Source: Aminiphilus circumscriptus DSM 16581 | Lineage (GTDB): Bacteria > Synergistota > Synergistia > Synergistales > Aminiphilaceae | DNA length: 64,000 bases | Assembly: GCF_000526375.1 (NCBI RefSeq) | Contig: NZ_JAFY01000002.1 | Location: 992,001 to 1,056,000, forward strand | Direction of reading: 5' to 3' | Part shown: piece after piece, positions 47,010 to 55,924 of the stretch | How positions within the stretch are numbered: the first letter of the stretch is position 1 | Layout: the number at the start of each line of letters is the position of its first letter | Program-made: the position numbers and the translations under genes | The notes under the pieces: model-generated | Databases searched by the model: none | Told to the model about the DNA's origin: nothing | The model's input: the letters and a program-made list of their open reading frames with translations, nothing else

Positions 47010-47519
47010 TCAGGGGCGGTGGTCCTTTCGCGGCGCGAGCAGTCCCGTGGTGAGGGCCGTGCCGAGGAGGATCACCGCGGCGCCGCCGAGCATGCCCGAG
47101 GTGACCTTCTCTCCCAGGAAGACGGCGCCCCAGAGCATGCCGAAGACGGGAATGAGATAGGTCACCGCGACGGTCTTGGACGGACCGACGGTGTCCACGA
47201 GGCGGTAGAAGAGCACGTAGGCCATGCCGGGGCACACCACGCCGAGCAGCAGGGCGGAGATCCACGCTCCCGCCGGCGGGGTGACCGCAGGCCACGTCCA
47301 GACCGCCGCGGGAAGGAGCAGGAGCGCCGAGCCCAGCATGCTGCCTCCGCTGAGCACCAGCGAATCAACCCCGGCGAGGTGCTTCTTGGCGACGTTCACG
47401 CCCACGCCGTAGCAGAGGGTCGCCCCAAGTGAGGCCGCCACGGCGAGGATGCCCGCGCCGGAGGAAAAGCTTCCCTTGCTCCACACCAGCAGGATCACGC
47501 CGAAAAATCCCAGAGGCGC
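47010..47519 (-). pseudogene. EamA/DMT-family transporter remnant (C-terminal half only)
   Basis: About 170 codons that match the second EamA repeat: GILAVAASLGATLCYGVGVN, ISALLLGVVCPGMAYVLFYRLV, and GPSKTVAVTYLIPVFGMLWG with FLGEKVTSGMLGGAAVILLG. The usual first repeat (~135 residues) is missing; in-frame upstream residues APLGFFGV overlap the 3' end of ogt and are the last trace of the first half. It could in principle start at GTG 47498 and make a half-size, five-helix protein, but a deletion is the simpler explanation. Confidence 0.7.
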
Positions 47520-48016
47520 GTCTCTTCCCCCCGGAGAATCCGCCGCTCGAACTCCAGGAGCGCGTGTTTCAGCGCCGTTCCCGCGGCAAACCCCCGGAGT
47601 GTGCCGTCCCGGCCGAGAACGCGGTGGCAGGGAAGCAGCAGGAGCAGGGGGTTTCTGCCCACCGCGGCGCCAACGGCCCGGTATGCGGCGGGTGCGCCGA
47701 TTCGTGAGGCAAGTTCCCCGTAGGAGACGGTGTCACCGAAGGGAAGGCGTTGCAACGCTTCCCAGACGCGCTCCCGAAAGGGAGTGCCCCTCGGGGCGAG
47801 GGGCAGGGTGAACTGTCGCAGTGCCCCTCCGCAGAAAGCGTCCACCTGTCTCCGCAGCTCGCGGAACAGGGGGCGGGCGTCGTCGCGCCGCCACTCCCCG
47901 CTCCGGGCGGGGGCGAAGCGCTGTCCCTCCCGGTACAGTCCGACGAGTGCCGTTCCGTCGGACAGCGCAGTGAGGAGACCCAGGGGGCTTGTCCATGTCG
48001 TGGCATGGATGGTCAT
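47495..48016 (-). CDS. ogt: Methylated-DNA-protein-cysteine methyltransferase
   Basis: ATG 48016 behind GGAGGAAGA; 173 residues. Active site PCHRVLGRDGTLRGFAAG with the acceptor Cys, preceded by the helix-turn-helix VSYGELASRIGAPAAYRAVG and Arg finger. It takes alkyl groups from O6-alkylguanine onto the Cys in a suicide reaction. It overlaps the stop of the Ada/AlkA fusion gene by four bases, so the two are one repair operon. Its last codons overlap the EamA remnant. Confidence 0.96.
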   Translation of the reverse strand: MTIHATTWTSPLGLLTALSDGTALVGLYREGQRFAPARSGEWRRDDARPLFRELRRQVDAFCGGALRQFTLPLAPRGTPFRERVWEALQRLPFGDTVSYGELASRIGAPAAYRAVGAAVGRNPLLLLLPCHRVLGRDGTLRGFAAGTALKHALLEFERRILRGEETRLWDFSA

Positions 48017-49443
48017 TCTTCTTCCTCCAATCCGCACCAGAGGTGCATGACCGCGTAGGCACGCCAGGGGCGCCACTGTTCGTCCCCGGCGGTGTCGGAA
48101 AGGCGTTCCATTGCCCGGCGTACCGCGAGATCCGTGTCGGGAAAGGCGTCGGGCCAGGCCAGGGCGCGCATGGCGATGTACTGGGCCGTCCAGGGTCCCA
48201 CTCCCGGAATGCGTTGCAGCGCGTCGAGGGTCCGCTCCACGTCGGGGCCGGGGTCCAGCGAGAACCGTTCCTCCACGAGTGCCCTGGCGAGAGCGACGAG
48301 CGTCTCCGCCCGCCGGGACGTGATCCCCAGGGAGGAAAACTCTTCCTGCGTCGCTCCCGCCACGCGCTCGGGAAGCGGAAAGAGGTGTGTCACTTCCGCA
48401 TCGGCGGAGGGAAGCCGCTCGCCGAAGCGGGCGACGAAATGTCCCGCGAGGGTTCGTGCGGCTTTCACGGAGATCTGCTGTCCCAGTATGGCACGGACCG
48501 CCATCTCGAAGCCGTCGAAGGCGCCGGGGACCCGAAGTCCCGGCCTCGGTGCCGCGAGAGGGCCGAGCACCGTCTCCACCTGGTCCGGCGTGCAACCCAG
48601 GTCGAAGAGTCGCCGCACCCGGAGGAGAACCTGGGGCAGACCACCCAGAAGACTCGAGTCGAGGGCGAGTTCCAAAGCATGTCCTGTTGCCGCGGGACGA
48701 ACTTCCAGCTTTCCCGCGAGGTGTTTTCCCCGGAAGGAAAGCCGTACCGATCGCCGGTAGTGTCTCTCGTCTCCCGCCTCCACGCCGGGAATGCTCCGTT
48801 TGGCCAGAAAAAGCGCGAGGCGCCGCCAATCCAGGGGTGGGCGATAGGCGAGGCGCAGTACCAGTGCCTGCGGGCGTGCGGGAGTCCCTTTGCGGAGTTC
48901 CGTGGGCGTCATGCCGTAGCGCTGCCGAAAGAGCGCATGGAAGCGGCGGAGGCTCGAAAAGCCGCTGGAGAACGCCACATCCGTTACGGGAAGACTCGTC
49001 TCCGTCAGAAGCCGTTTGGCAAGGAGGAGACGCTGGGTCTGGGCGTAGGCCACGGGGGCCACGCCGAAGGCGCGGGTGAAGAGGCGCCGCAGATGCCGCG
49101 GTGTCATGCCCATGCGTGACGCGATTCCCTCCAGTCCTTCTTCGTCGAAGACGCCCGCGTCGATGAGATCCGCGGCGAGCCGGGACAGGCGGGCTTCCTC
49201 TCCGGCGGGAGCGGCCGTTCCGGAGGGCGCCGTCTCGGGGCGGCAGCGCAGGCAGGGGCGGAACCCCGCGTGCTCCGCCGCCGCCGCGCTGGGAAAGAAA
49301 CGGCAGTTCGTCGCCCGGGGCGTGCGGGAGGGACATATGGGGCGACAGTAGACTCCCGTGGAGGTGACGCCCACGAAAAAGCGTCCGTCAAACCGGGAAT
49401 CCCGCGCCTTGAGGGCCTGGTAGAGTGCATCCGCGTTCATCAT
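48013..49443 (-). CDS. Fused Ada regulator/AlkA DNA-3-methyladenine glycosylase
   Basis: Start ATG 49443 or the adjacent ATG 49440 (MNADALYQALK), with a weak ribosome site. About 476 residues. Residues ~1-75: Ada N-terminal zinc domain with the methyl-accepting Cys pattern (GVYCRPICPSRTP, CLRCRPE). ~85-185: AraC-type HTH (IASRMGMTPRHLRRLFTRAFG, DVAFSSGFSSLRRFHALFRQRYG). ~195-476: AlkA fold with HhH-GPD glycosylase motif IPGVGPWTAQYIAMRALAWPDAFPDTD (catalytic Asp). It senses methylphosphotriesters, activates transcription and excises alkylated bases, and is paired with ogt. Confidence 0.95.
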   Translation of the reverse strand: MMNADALYQALKARDSRFDGRFFVGVTSTGVYCRPICPSRTPRATNCRFFPSAAAAEHAGFRPCLRCRPETAPSGTAAPAGEEARLSRLAADLIDAGVFDEEGLEGIASRMGMTPRHLRRLFTRAFGVAPVAYAQTQRLLLAKRLLTETSLPVTDVAFSSGFSSLRRFHALFRQRYGMTPTELRKGTPARPQALVLRLAYRPPLDWRRLALFLAKRSIPGVEAGDERHYRRSVRLSFRGKHLAGKLEVRPAATGHALELALDSSLLGGLPQVLLRVRRLFDLGCTPDQVETVLGPLAAPRPGLRVPGAFDGFEMAVRAILGQQISVKAARTLAGHFVARFGERLPSADAEVTHLFPLPERVAGATQEEFSSLGITSRRAETLVALARALVEERFSLDPGPDVERTLDALQRIPGVGPWTAQYIAMRALAWPDAFPDTDLAVRRAMERLSDTAGDEQWRPWRAYAVMHLWCGLEEEE

Positions 49444-49626
49444 GGAAGGAGTATAGGTGTTTTTACGATGTTTCGCTCGCCGTTTTCGGACAGAGGGGTA
49501 CGGCCTCGTCGGTGGTGGTGATAGTATATGAAAAAATTCGGAGCAGGTGCGTGTCCCCGTGTTTCGCTCCGGTGACGCGCCGTCGTGTTGCTCCGGAGAG
49601 AACCCGAAGGAGGCGTTTCGCCCGTG

Positions 49627-50805
49627 ATGCGCTATGAGGAACTTGTTTCGCTCCTGGACCGGAACATCGCCGCGCTGTCCGGAAAGGCCTGCGCCCTGTC
49701 GGACTGGATGGCGGCAAATCCGGAGCTGTCCGGAGAGGAATTCGAGAGCAGTCGCAGGATCGTCGGAATTCTCTCCGAGGCGGGGTTTGCCGTGGAGTTT
49801 CCCTACGGGGATCTGCCCACGGCCTTCCGGGCGGTGGCGGGCCCGGGGACGGGGTCGCAGGTGGCGATCCTCGTCGAGTACGATGCCCTGCCCGAGATGG
49901 GACACGCCTGCGGTCACTGCGTCTCCGGCGCCATGTCCGTGCTGGCGGCGCTGGCCCTTGCGGACCTTGTGGGCGAGGCGGGGGGAACTCTCTCCGTGGT
50001 GGGCACCCCCGCGGAGGAGGTGGACGGCGCGAAGTGCTCCATGGCGGACAAGGGACTCTTCGACGGGTACGACCTGGCCATCATGATTCACGCCGACGCG
50101 GCGACGAGCAGCCCCGCCTTCCGCTCCCTCGCCATGGACGGCTATCGCTTCACCTTCCGGGGCAGGCCCGCCCACGCCGCCGCGGCACCCTGGGAGGGCG
50201 TGAACGCCCTCAACGGAGTACAGCTTCTGTTCCACGCGCTGGACATGCTGCGCCAGCACATACGTCCCGAGGCGCGGATTCACGGCGTCATCGACGCGGG
50301 AGGCGCCGCGCCCAACATCGTTCCCGAGGTCGCCCGGTGCCGTTTCGAGTTCCGGGCACCCACCCTGGACTACCTGAACGGCCTTCGGGAGCGCTGTCTC
50401 GACTGCGCCCGGGGAGCGGCCCTCGCCACGGGAACGGAGGTCTTCTGGGAGACCTTCGAGGCGAGCTTCGACGAAATCGTGCCCAATCCGGCGGGGGAGC
50501 GCATGATCGAGGAGATCTTCCGGGAGCTGGGCATTTCCTTTGTGCCGCCCTCTCTGCCGTCGGGCTCCACGGACATGGGCAACACGAGCCGGCGCTGCCC
50601 CGCCCTGCATCCCCTGCTCGCCATCACGCCCCGAAAGGTTGCGCTCCACACCAGGGACTTCGCCGCTGCCGTCACCGAGCCCGAGGCACACCAGGCGCTC
50701 GTGGCGGGGGCCCGGGCCATCGGTCGGGCGGTGCTGCGCACCTTCACCGACGGGGAGCTTCGGAGGGCCATGCGTGCCGTTGTGCCGCCCCGTCCCGTCG
50801 CGTAG
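49627..50805 (+). CDS. M20-family amidohydrolase (aminoacylase / p-aminobenzoyl-glutamate hydrolase-like)
   Basis: ATG 49627, or the GTG at 49624 which is better spaced from AAGGAGG (49607-49613); ~392 residues. Metal/catalytic motifs: VEYDALPEMGHACGHC (first His pair), TPAEEVDGAKCSM (Glu pair), and a final GNTSRRCPALHPLLAIT segment. The dimerisation domain begins at SLAMDGYRFTFRGRPAHAAA. It belongs to the AbgB/HipO-like clan that deacylates N-acyl amino acids or cleaves aminobenzoyl-glutamate; substrate unknown. Stand-alone gene; it diverges from the alkylation-repair operon. Confidence 0.88.
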   Translation: MRYEELVSLLDRNIAALSGKACALSDWMAANPELSGEEFESSRRIVGILSEAGFAVEFPYGDLPTAFRAVAGPGTGSQVAILVEYDALPEMGHACGHCVSGAMSVLAALALADLVGEAGGTLSVVGTPAEEVDGAKCSMADKGLFDGYDLAIMIHADAATSSPAFRSLAMDGYRFTFRGRPAHAAAAPWEGVNALNGVQLLFHALDMLRQHIRPEARIHGVIDAGGAAPNIVPEVARCRFEFRAPTLDYLNGLRERCLDCARGAALATGTEVFWETFEASFDEIVPNPAGERMIEEIFRELGISFVPPSLPSGSTDMGNTSRRCPALHPLLAITPRKVALHTRDFAAAVTEPEAHQALVAGARAIGRAVLRTFTDGELRRAMRAVVPPRPVA

Positions 50806-50881
50806 GCGGCGGGCGGGACCGCCCGTTTGAAGCGGCACTGCACGCGGAGAATCCGGGCGGCCTGGGCGGAAACGCATCATA

Positions 50882-50994
50882 GGGAATCTCTGAATAAGGC
50901 TACGTCAGCCCCGCAGGGCGCCCCGCAGGGCGCCCCGCAGAGCCTGATGCGACCCGAGTCAAGGGAAAGCGAAAGGTCTTTATTCAGGGCTTCC
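50882..50994. mobile_element. MITE-like repeat, copy 2 (113 bp)
   Basis: Matches 39580-39682 over its whole length, with one extra 12-base GGGCGCCCCGCA unit in the middle. The same imperfect terminal inverted repeats are present. Flanks are an ATA duplication (50879-50881 and 50995-50997). It lies between the M20 amidohydrolase and the broken PNPOx-like gene. No transposase is encoded. Confidence 0.82.
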
Positions 50995-51084
50995 ATAGGC
51001 TTAAGGAAATCCTGATCAAGTAGGAATCGCCCTCTCTCGATTTTCGATTGCATCGCGTTTTTCCGAGATCGGCGTGGCATTTTT

Positions 51085-51237
51085 TCAAATGTCGAAGGAG
51101 CTGATGCCGTTGTGTTCCCTCGGCTTGAGCATGGCCTTCAGATTCGGAAACCCCTCGTCGTCCACGGAGGCGATGAAAGCCCTTCCGCTTTTTTCGATCA
51201 CGGCGAGAGCCGCTTTCGACAGGTCCCTTGTCGTCAT
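51085..51237 (-). pseudogene. Pyridoxamine 5'-phosphate oxidase-fold protein, N-terminal remnant
   Basis: A 50-codon frame from ATG 51237 behind CGGGAGGG. The start reads like a small FMN-binding split-barrel protein: AALAVIEKSGRAFIASVDDE, then GFPNLKAMLKPREHNGISSFD. In family members this is followed by the TNTSSxR segment and another ~100 residues; here TGA stops the frame. Sequence beyond (KNATPISEKRDAIENRERA) still weakly resembles that segment, down to the MITE at 50994, so the 3' part has been lost. The adjacent stretch 51240-51720 has no gene. Confidence 0.6.
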
Positions 51238-51724
51238 GGATCCCTCCCGTTGCTTCAAATGTTTTTCCGAAGCGCACTTTTCCGCTCTTTTTTCGCCGGA
51301 GACGACCTTACAAATCGATGGAAGAATTCAGAAAAGTTCGTGATCAGGAAACCGGAAAAAAATCCTTTCTCCGCGGTGCAGCGCCGGGGGGCGCGCGTCG
51401 TTGTAAAACGGAAAATCCTTCCGGGAGAGGTGTTGGAGAGGCGTTGCTGTGTTTCTTGCCTGGGACACCGCGAAACAGTGTCGTGCTCTGGCGGCAATCT
51501 GTCAAGATGAAAATATATCCTGATTGTTGCGTTTTGAAGGCCCGAAAAGAACGCGTTTTCGCTGGTGGTTTTTTCGGAAAGAAAAAAGAAACGACGGCGA
51601 GAAAAGATCTTCTATGAAAAAAATACTCTTGTGGAATAAAAAAGAGCAAGAGGGGAGGCTGTGGGTGTTTATTTTCAATAATTTTTTAAAAGAAATCGGG
51701 CGAGGGATTTGCGAATTGTAAAAA

Positions 51725-51753
51725 TTGAGAACGCATGGAAAGTGCGCTATACT
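51725..51753 (+). promoter_or_regulatory. Promoter of chemoreceptor gene
   Basis: TTGAGA (51725-51730), 17-base spacer and TATACT (51748-51753), 71 bases before the GTG start, in an AT-rich stretch (about 51500-51760). Confidence 0.65.
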
Positions 51754-51824
51754 GAGTCAAAAATATGGGGCGTATGCAGTGGGCAATCTCCGAAAAACAT
51801 TTCAGAGAAACGGAGGAGTGTCGC

Positions 51825-53579
51825 GTGCGAAAAAGTCTTGTCGCAAAGATCGCCCTTCTCGTTGTTGCAGGTGTGACGGTTTTGTCGGGTTCGCTCATTT
51901 TTCTTGCGGCACGGGGGCTTCAGGACATGGGGACTTCCCTGGCGAGATCCGCGGAGGTGCTTCTCGACAAGGAAAACGAAAACAAACGGGCGAGCAACGA
52001 ACACTCCCTTACTGCCTACGGCGAGACGCTGGCCCAGTATCTCGCCTGGATCTCCGCAAATCCTCTCTGGAACTTCACGCTGGACATTCTCGAAGAGTAC
52101 ACGAAGGGCATGGAGCAGCTTCCGAACCTTGCCTACGCGGTGGTCTACGACGACAAGGGAAATGTTGCCGCGGGAGCGGCCAAAAGCGGCCAGGGGATCC
52201 GTTCCTTCTCGAAGGAGGTCGTTCAGAACGGCAAAGTCCTCGGCAAGGCCGAGATCGGCATGGACGTCTCCTACCTTGAGACGCTTCACCGGGAGAACGT
52301 GGCCACCAAGGAGGCCCTCGTGAAGACCTTCGTGGGTGGCGCGGAGGAGGCCCGAAAGGCGCTCTTCTGGAAAATTCTCCTTGTGGCTCTCGCCGGAACG
52401 GGCGGAGTCATCGCCGTCGTCATGGCGGTGTTGCTCCGCATGGTTGCGCCGCTTCGAAGGATGACGGGCATCGTGGAGGACCTCGGTCAGGGCGAGGGCG
52501 ACCTCACGGTGCGCCTGCTGCTTCGTTCCGAGGACGAGGTCGGGCGCCTTGCGGCATCGCTGGACCTGTTCCTCGACAAGCTCTCCGAGCTGGTGCGGCG
52601 CATTGTGGAGATCGCCGAGGAAGTGGGTGGAGACTCGGGCCGCTTGGACGAGCTGGCCCGGAAATCCCTTGCGGCGGTGGAGAAGGTCACCGAAGCGGTG
52701 GAGCAGATCTACGTCCTTTCCGAGTCCAACGCCGCCGCCGTCGAGGAGACCAGCGCGGGCGTCCAGGAAGTGGCGGCCAACGCGAACGCCGCGGCGCGCT
52801 CGGCGGAGCAGGGGGCCGCATCCTCCGCGAAGGCCACCTCCTTCACCCAGGACGTAGTTGGGCGCATGAAGGACGTGGTGACCGCCCTGGACCGGGTGGA
52901 GAACAGTTCCACGGAGAACCGGACCAAGATCGGAACACTCTCCAAAGGGGTGGACACCATCACGGGGCTTGTGGGCGCCATCACGCAGATCGCGGACCAG
53001 ACGAACCTTCTGGCCCTGAACGCCGCCATCGAGGCGGCCCGGGCGGGCGAGGCGGGGCGGGGCTTCGCCGTGGTCGCCGAAGAGGTGCGGAAACTGGCGG
53101 AGGAATCCAACCGGGCGGCCCAGGAGATCCGGGGAATCATCGCGCCGCTCCGCGCTTCCGCGGAAGAGGCGATTTCCGCCGCGTCGGAGACGGAACGGAT
53201 TCTCGGAGGGGTTTCCTCCTCCGCGAGAGACGTGCAGGAAAAACTCACCGCCAGTCTCGGCGAGATCGCCGGCGTCAACGAGGTGATGCAGAACATCGCC
53301 GCCGTGGCGGCCATGCAGTCCGCGGCGAGCGGCGAAATGGCCAAGGCCATCGACGGCATCGCCAAATCCACCTCGCAGACGGTGGAACATCTGGGCGGCA
53401 TCCGCGAGTCCGCGGGGGCCACCGCCGAGGCCTTCGAGGCGGTGGTGGAAGGGGCCGGAACGCTTTCCGAGAGCGTCGCGGGACTTCGGGAGCTGCTCGG
53501 ACAGTTCAAAATCGCGAAGGAACAGCCCGGCGGAAAACAGGAGCTGCGGGCCCTTCCTCCCGCGTCGAGGCGGGGCTGA
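51825..53579 (+). CDS. Methyl-accepting chemotaxis protein
   Basis: GTG 51825 behind ACGGAGGAG; 584 residues. Membrane helix at ~5-30 ([21 protein letters not shown]), an extracytoplasmic sensor of ~150 residues (a single Cache-like segment with [16 protein letters not shown]), a second helix near 185-210, HAMP, and a cytoplasmic signalling coiled coil. The hairpin tip [47 protein letters not shown] is the conserved receptor-kinase contact. It clusters with CheA/CheW and biases the flagella. Ligand unknown. A polar amino-acid binding protein gene follows, which might supply ligand (speculative). Confidence 0.94.
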   Translation: MRKSLVAKIALLVVAGVTVLSGSLIFLAARGLQDMGTSLARSAEVLLDKENENKRASNEHSLTAYGETLAQYLAWISANPLWNFTLDILEEYTKGMEQLPNLAYAVVYDDKGNVAAGAAKSGQGIRSFSKEVVQNGKVLGKAEIGMDVSYLETLHRENVATKEALVKTFVGGAEEARKALFWKILLVALAGTGGVIAVVMAVLLRMVAPLRRMTGIVEDLGQGEGDLTVRLLLRSEDEVGRLAASLDLFLDKLSELVRRIVEIAEEVGGDSGRLDELARKSLAAVEKVTEAVEQIYVLSESNAAAVEETSAGVQEVAANANAAARSAEQGAASSAKATSFTQDVVGRMKDVVTALDRVENSSTENRTKIGTLSKGVDTITGLVGAITQIADQTNLLALNAAIEAARAGEAGRGFAVVAEEVRKLAEESNRAAQEIRGIIAPLRASAEEAISAASETERILGGVSSSARDVQEKLTASLGEIAGVNEVMQNIAAVAAMQSAASGEMAKAIDGIAKSTSQTVEHLGGIRESAGATAEAFEAVVEGAGTLSESVAGLRELLGQFKIAKEQPGGKQELRALPPASRRG

Positions 53580-53859
53580 GCGGAACCGGGCTGGCTCTCT
53601 CGGAACGGCCCGTGCTCCGGAGCACCTGCGGAATACCCCGGGTGCGGGAAATCCTCACCGGAAGAGAACGGCGCCTCCTCCGCGGGAGGCAATGCCGAAG
53701 AGAGCAAGGGGGGATGTCCGGGATTGTGGCGAAAGGCGGCGCACGCCTCTGCGGTGGTGGTTTGCGGCTCGAAGAATCGTTTCATCGTTTCTTTGCGGCG
53801 GGAGGGTTTTTGTCGTGCCCGGCAGACCGGGCACCGAGAGCGATGGAGGTGACGCGGGG

Positions 53860-54603
53860 ATGGTACGGCGCATTCTGTTGGCGTTGCTTGTGGTAATCCT
53901 GTCGGCAGGTTTCTGCTTCGCGGAGACGAAGACCATTACGGCGGCTTCCGATCCGTGGCCCCCCTTCATGGACCCCAATTCCCCCACACAGGGGCTGGCC
54001 ATGGAGATCGTCCGGGCCGCCTTTGCGACCCAGGGCTACGAGGTCACCATGGAGTTCATGCCCTGGGCCCGGGCGGAGGACGGCGTGAAGGCCGGGACCT
54101 ACGACATTCTGCCCAACACGTGGATGACCGAGTCGCGCAAGGCCTATCTGCTCTACAGCGAGCCCTACGCGGCAAACCAGGTGAAGTTCGTGAAGCGCAA
54201 GGGGGACCCTTTCGAATTTCAGGGCATGGAGAGCCTCAAGGGCAAGACCGTGGGAATCATCAAGGACTACGGCTACGGCGATGACTTCATGAACAACCCC
54301 GACTTCAAGCGCGATCCCGTGCCGGATTTCGTCACCAACGTGAAAAAGCTCGTGGCGGAGCGCATCGACCTCACCCTGGAGGACGAGATCGTGGCGAGGA
54401 ATGCCATTACGGCGGCGGATCCCGCGCTGCTCGACCAGATCGAGTTCACACAGAACGCGCTCAGCGAGAACTGGCTGCACGTCACGAGCGGCCTGAAGAA
54501 CCCCCGGTGCCAGGAGATCATCGACGCTTTCAACAAGGGGCTCGCCGAGATCAAGGCCAACGGTACCTTCGACGAGATTTTCGCCCGCTACGGTCTGAAG
54601 TAG
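53860..54603 (+). CDS. Periplasmic amino-acid-type substrate-binding protein (SBP_bac_3 family)
   Basis: ATG 53860 after GGAGGTG; 247 residues. Signal peptide to FAE (LLALLVVILSAGFCFAET). The mature protein has the type II binding fold of family 3: ITAASDPWPPFMDPNSPTQG, AMEIVRAAFATQGYEVTMEF, LPNTWMTESRKAYLLYSEPY, and VGIIKDYGYGDDF, ending in NGTFDEIFARYG. Such proteins bind polar amino acids; this one lacks the usual permease and ATPase genes next door. It may serve transport or feed the upstream chemoreceptor. The preceding 280 bases (53580-53859) hold no gene. Confidence 0.88.
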   Translation: MVRRILLALLVVILSAGFCFAETKTITAASDPWPPFMDPNSPTQGLAMEIVRAAFATQGYEVTMEFMPWARAEDGVKAGTYDILPNTWMTESRKAYLLYSEPYAANQVKFVKRKGDPFEFQGMESLKGKTVGIIKDYGYGDDFMNNPDFKRDPVPDFVTNVKKLVAERIDLTLEDEIVARNAITAADPALLDQIEFTQNALSENWLHVTSGLKNPRCQEIIDAFNKGLAEIKANGTFDEIFARYGLK

Positions 54604-54706
54604 TTCTTCAAGAGCCTTTCCGCAGCGCGCGCGTCCTTTTGTGACGTCGCAGATGGGAGGCTCTTGAGCGTGTTCTTTTCGTCGGGGCGGCGATAACGCC
54701 ACCGGG

Positions 54707-54752
54707 CGCGACCGGGAGAAGCCCGCCAGGGGTCTCCCGGTCGCGTTTTTTT
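54707..54752 (+). terminator. Strong intrinsic terminator
   Basis: A perfect 13-bp GC stem (CGCGACCGGGAGA with its complement) followed by seven T residues, 103 bases after the binding-protein stop. The remainder of 54604-55009 includes a 33-codon frame of doubtful value and a TTGACA-like box near 54863. Confidence 0.9.
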
Positions 54753-55009
54753 GCCCGGCCCAGCGGGGAGAACACGAGCGCTCCGGCCTTTCCCTCCTTC
54801 CGGAGGTGAAGCCCCCGGCATGGACCGGTCGGATTCTCGCCGCCGAAGACCATGGAACCCTTTTGACACACCTGATGCGCACGGTTGGGCATTCCGGCGT
54901 GGTACCATTGGCGCATAAGCGCAGGGTGCCCTGCGTGCGCCTGCGGCCGTGCGGAGCGAAGGCGGCGCGGTGCAGTGCATTTCGACGACACATCAAGGAG
55001 GCGATCTTC

Positions 55010-55801
55010 CTGTCTTTCGTGGCCGGAGTGGATGTGGGGTCCATGGGGACCAAGGCGGTGCTCTACGACGGAGCACTGGTGGACGCCGTGACGATTCCCA
55101 CGGGTTGGAACTCCCGGGAGGCGGCGGAACGGGCTCTCGGAGATCTTCTCGCGCCCCGCGGGCTCTCCCGGGGCGATCTGGGCCACCTGGTGGCCACCGG
55201 ATACGGCCGGGGCGCCGTGGCCGAGGCGGACGCCCGGATCACGGAGATCACCTGTCACGCCCTCGGGGCGGCGCATCTTTTTCCAAAGGTGCGCTTTGTG
55301 CTCGACATCGGCGGGCAGGACAGCAAGGTCATTGCCCTCGACGGCGCGGGGCGCGTGACGGATTTTCTCATGAACGACAAGTGCGCCGCCGGAACGGGCC
55401 GGTTTCTCCAGGTCATGGCGGCCCACCTGGAGTACGAGCTGGAGGATTTCAGCCGTCTGCCCGACGACCTGGAGCCGCTGGCCGTGTCCAGCATGTGCAC
55501 GGTCTTCGCCGAGTCGGAAGTGGTGGGACTGCTGGCGGGAGGCGCGGACAAGGCCGCCCTCGCCCTGGGGCTGCTTGATGCCGTGGCCGGACGGGCCTGC
55601 GGCATGCTCGCCAAGCTGGGAGTGCGGGATGCCGTGGCCTTCACGGGGGGCGTCTCGAAGAGCCGCAATCTCGCGGCGCTTCTCGAACGGCGACTCGGGC
55701 TTCCCGTTCTCACCTCGCCGCATTCCCAGATCGCCGGCGCGCTCGGCGCGGCCCTGGCCGCCTTCGCCCGGACGCAGGAAGGCTCCGGGACCCGGGCGTG
55801 A
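55010..55801 (+). CDS. 2-hydroxyacyl-CoA dehydratase activase (BcrAD/BadFG ATPase family)
   Basis: The frame is open far upstream; AAGGAGG (54995-55001) points to CTG 55010 or GTG 55019 as start, giving ~261-263 residues, the family size. ASKHA ATPase motifs: GVDVGSMGTKAVLYDG, LDIGGQDSKVIALD, and TGGVSKSRNLAALLE. The bridging [4Fe-4S] ligands are in MNDKCAAGTGRFLQVMA and SMCTVFAESEVVGLL. It uses ATP to push an electron onto a dehydratase or reductase. The likely partner is the HgdB-like protein at 56981, with trmO between. Such pairs ferment amino acids or reduce other substrates. Confidence 0.9.
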   Translation: MSFVAGVDVGSMGTKAVLYDGALVDAVTIPTGWNSREAAERALGDLLAPRGLSRGDLGHLVATGYGRGAVAEADARITEITCHALGAAHLFPKVRFVLDIGGQDSKVIALDGAGRVTDFLMNDKCAAGTGRFLQVMAAHLEYELEDFSRLPDDLEPLAVSSMCTVFAESEVVGLLAGGADKAALALGLLDAVAGRACGMLAKLGVRDAVAFTGGVSKSRNLAALLERRLGLPVLTSPHSQIAGALGAALAAFARTQEGSGTRA

Positions 55802-55924
55802 GGACGTGGAACGCCGCACCCGGCCTTCCTCTGCATGCCCCTGCATGCCCCTCGTCGCATCGCTCCTTTTTGTGGGCTTTTCACTTCCGGGTGGGACGAG
55901 ATTCTTCGAGGAGGATGTGCCGTG

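Noticed and set aside
49444-50880. Upstream continuation of the Ada/AlkA frame to a product of more than 900 residues
   Set aside because: The extra part is antisense to the M20 amidohydrolase and shows no domain; the Ada domain begins at MNADALYQALK.
50910-50945. Repeated GGGCGCCCCGCA units as a CRISPR or VNTR array
   Set aside because: Only two to three contiguous copies inside the MITE; no spacers.
54820-54921. 33-codon frame with GGAGGTG upstream, before the activase gene
   Set aside because: Product is short, Arg-rich and unrecognised; distance from the ribosome site is long and nothing else supports it.
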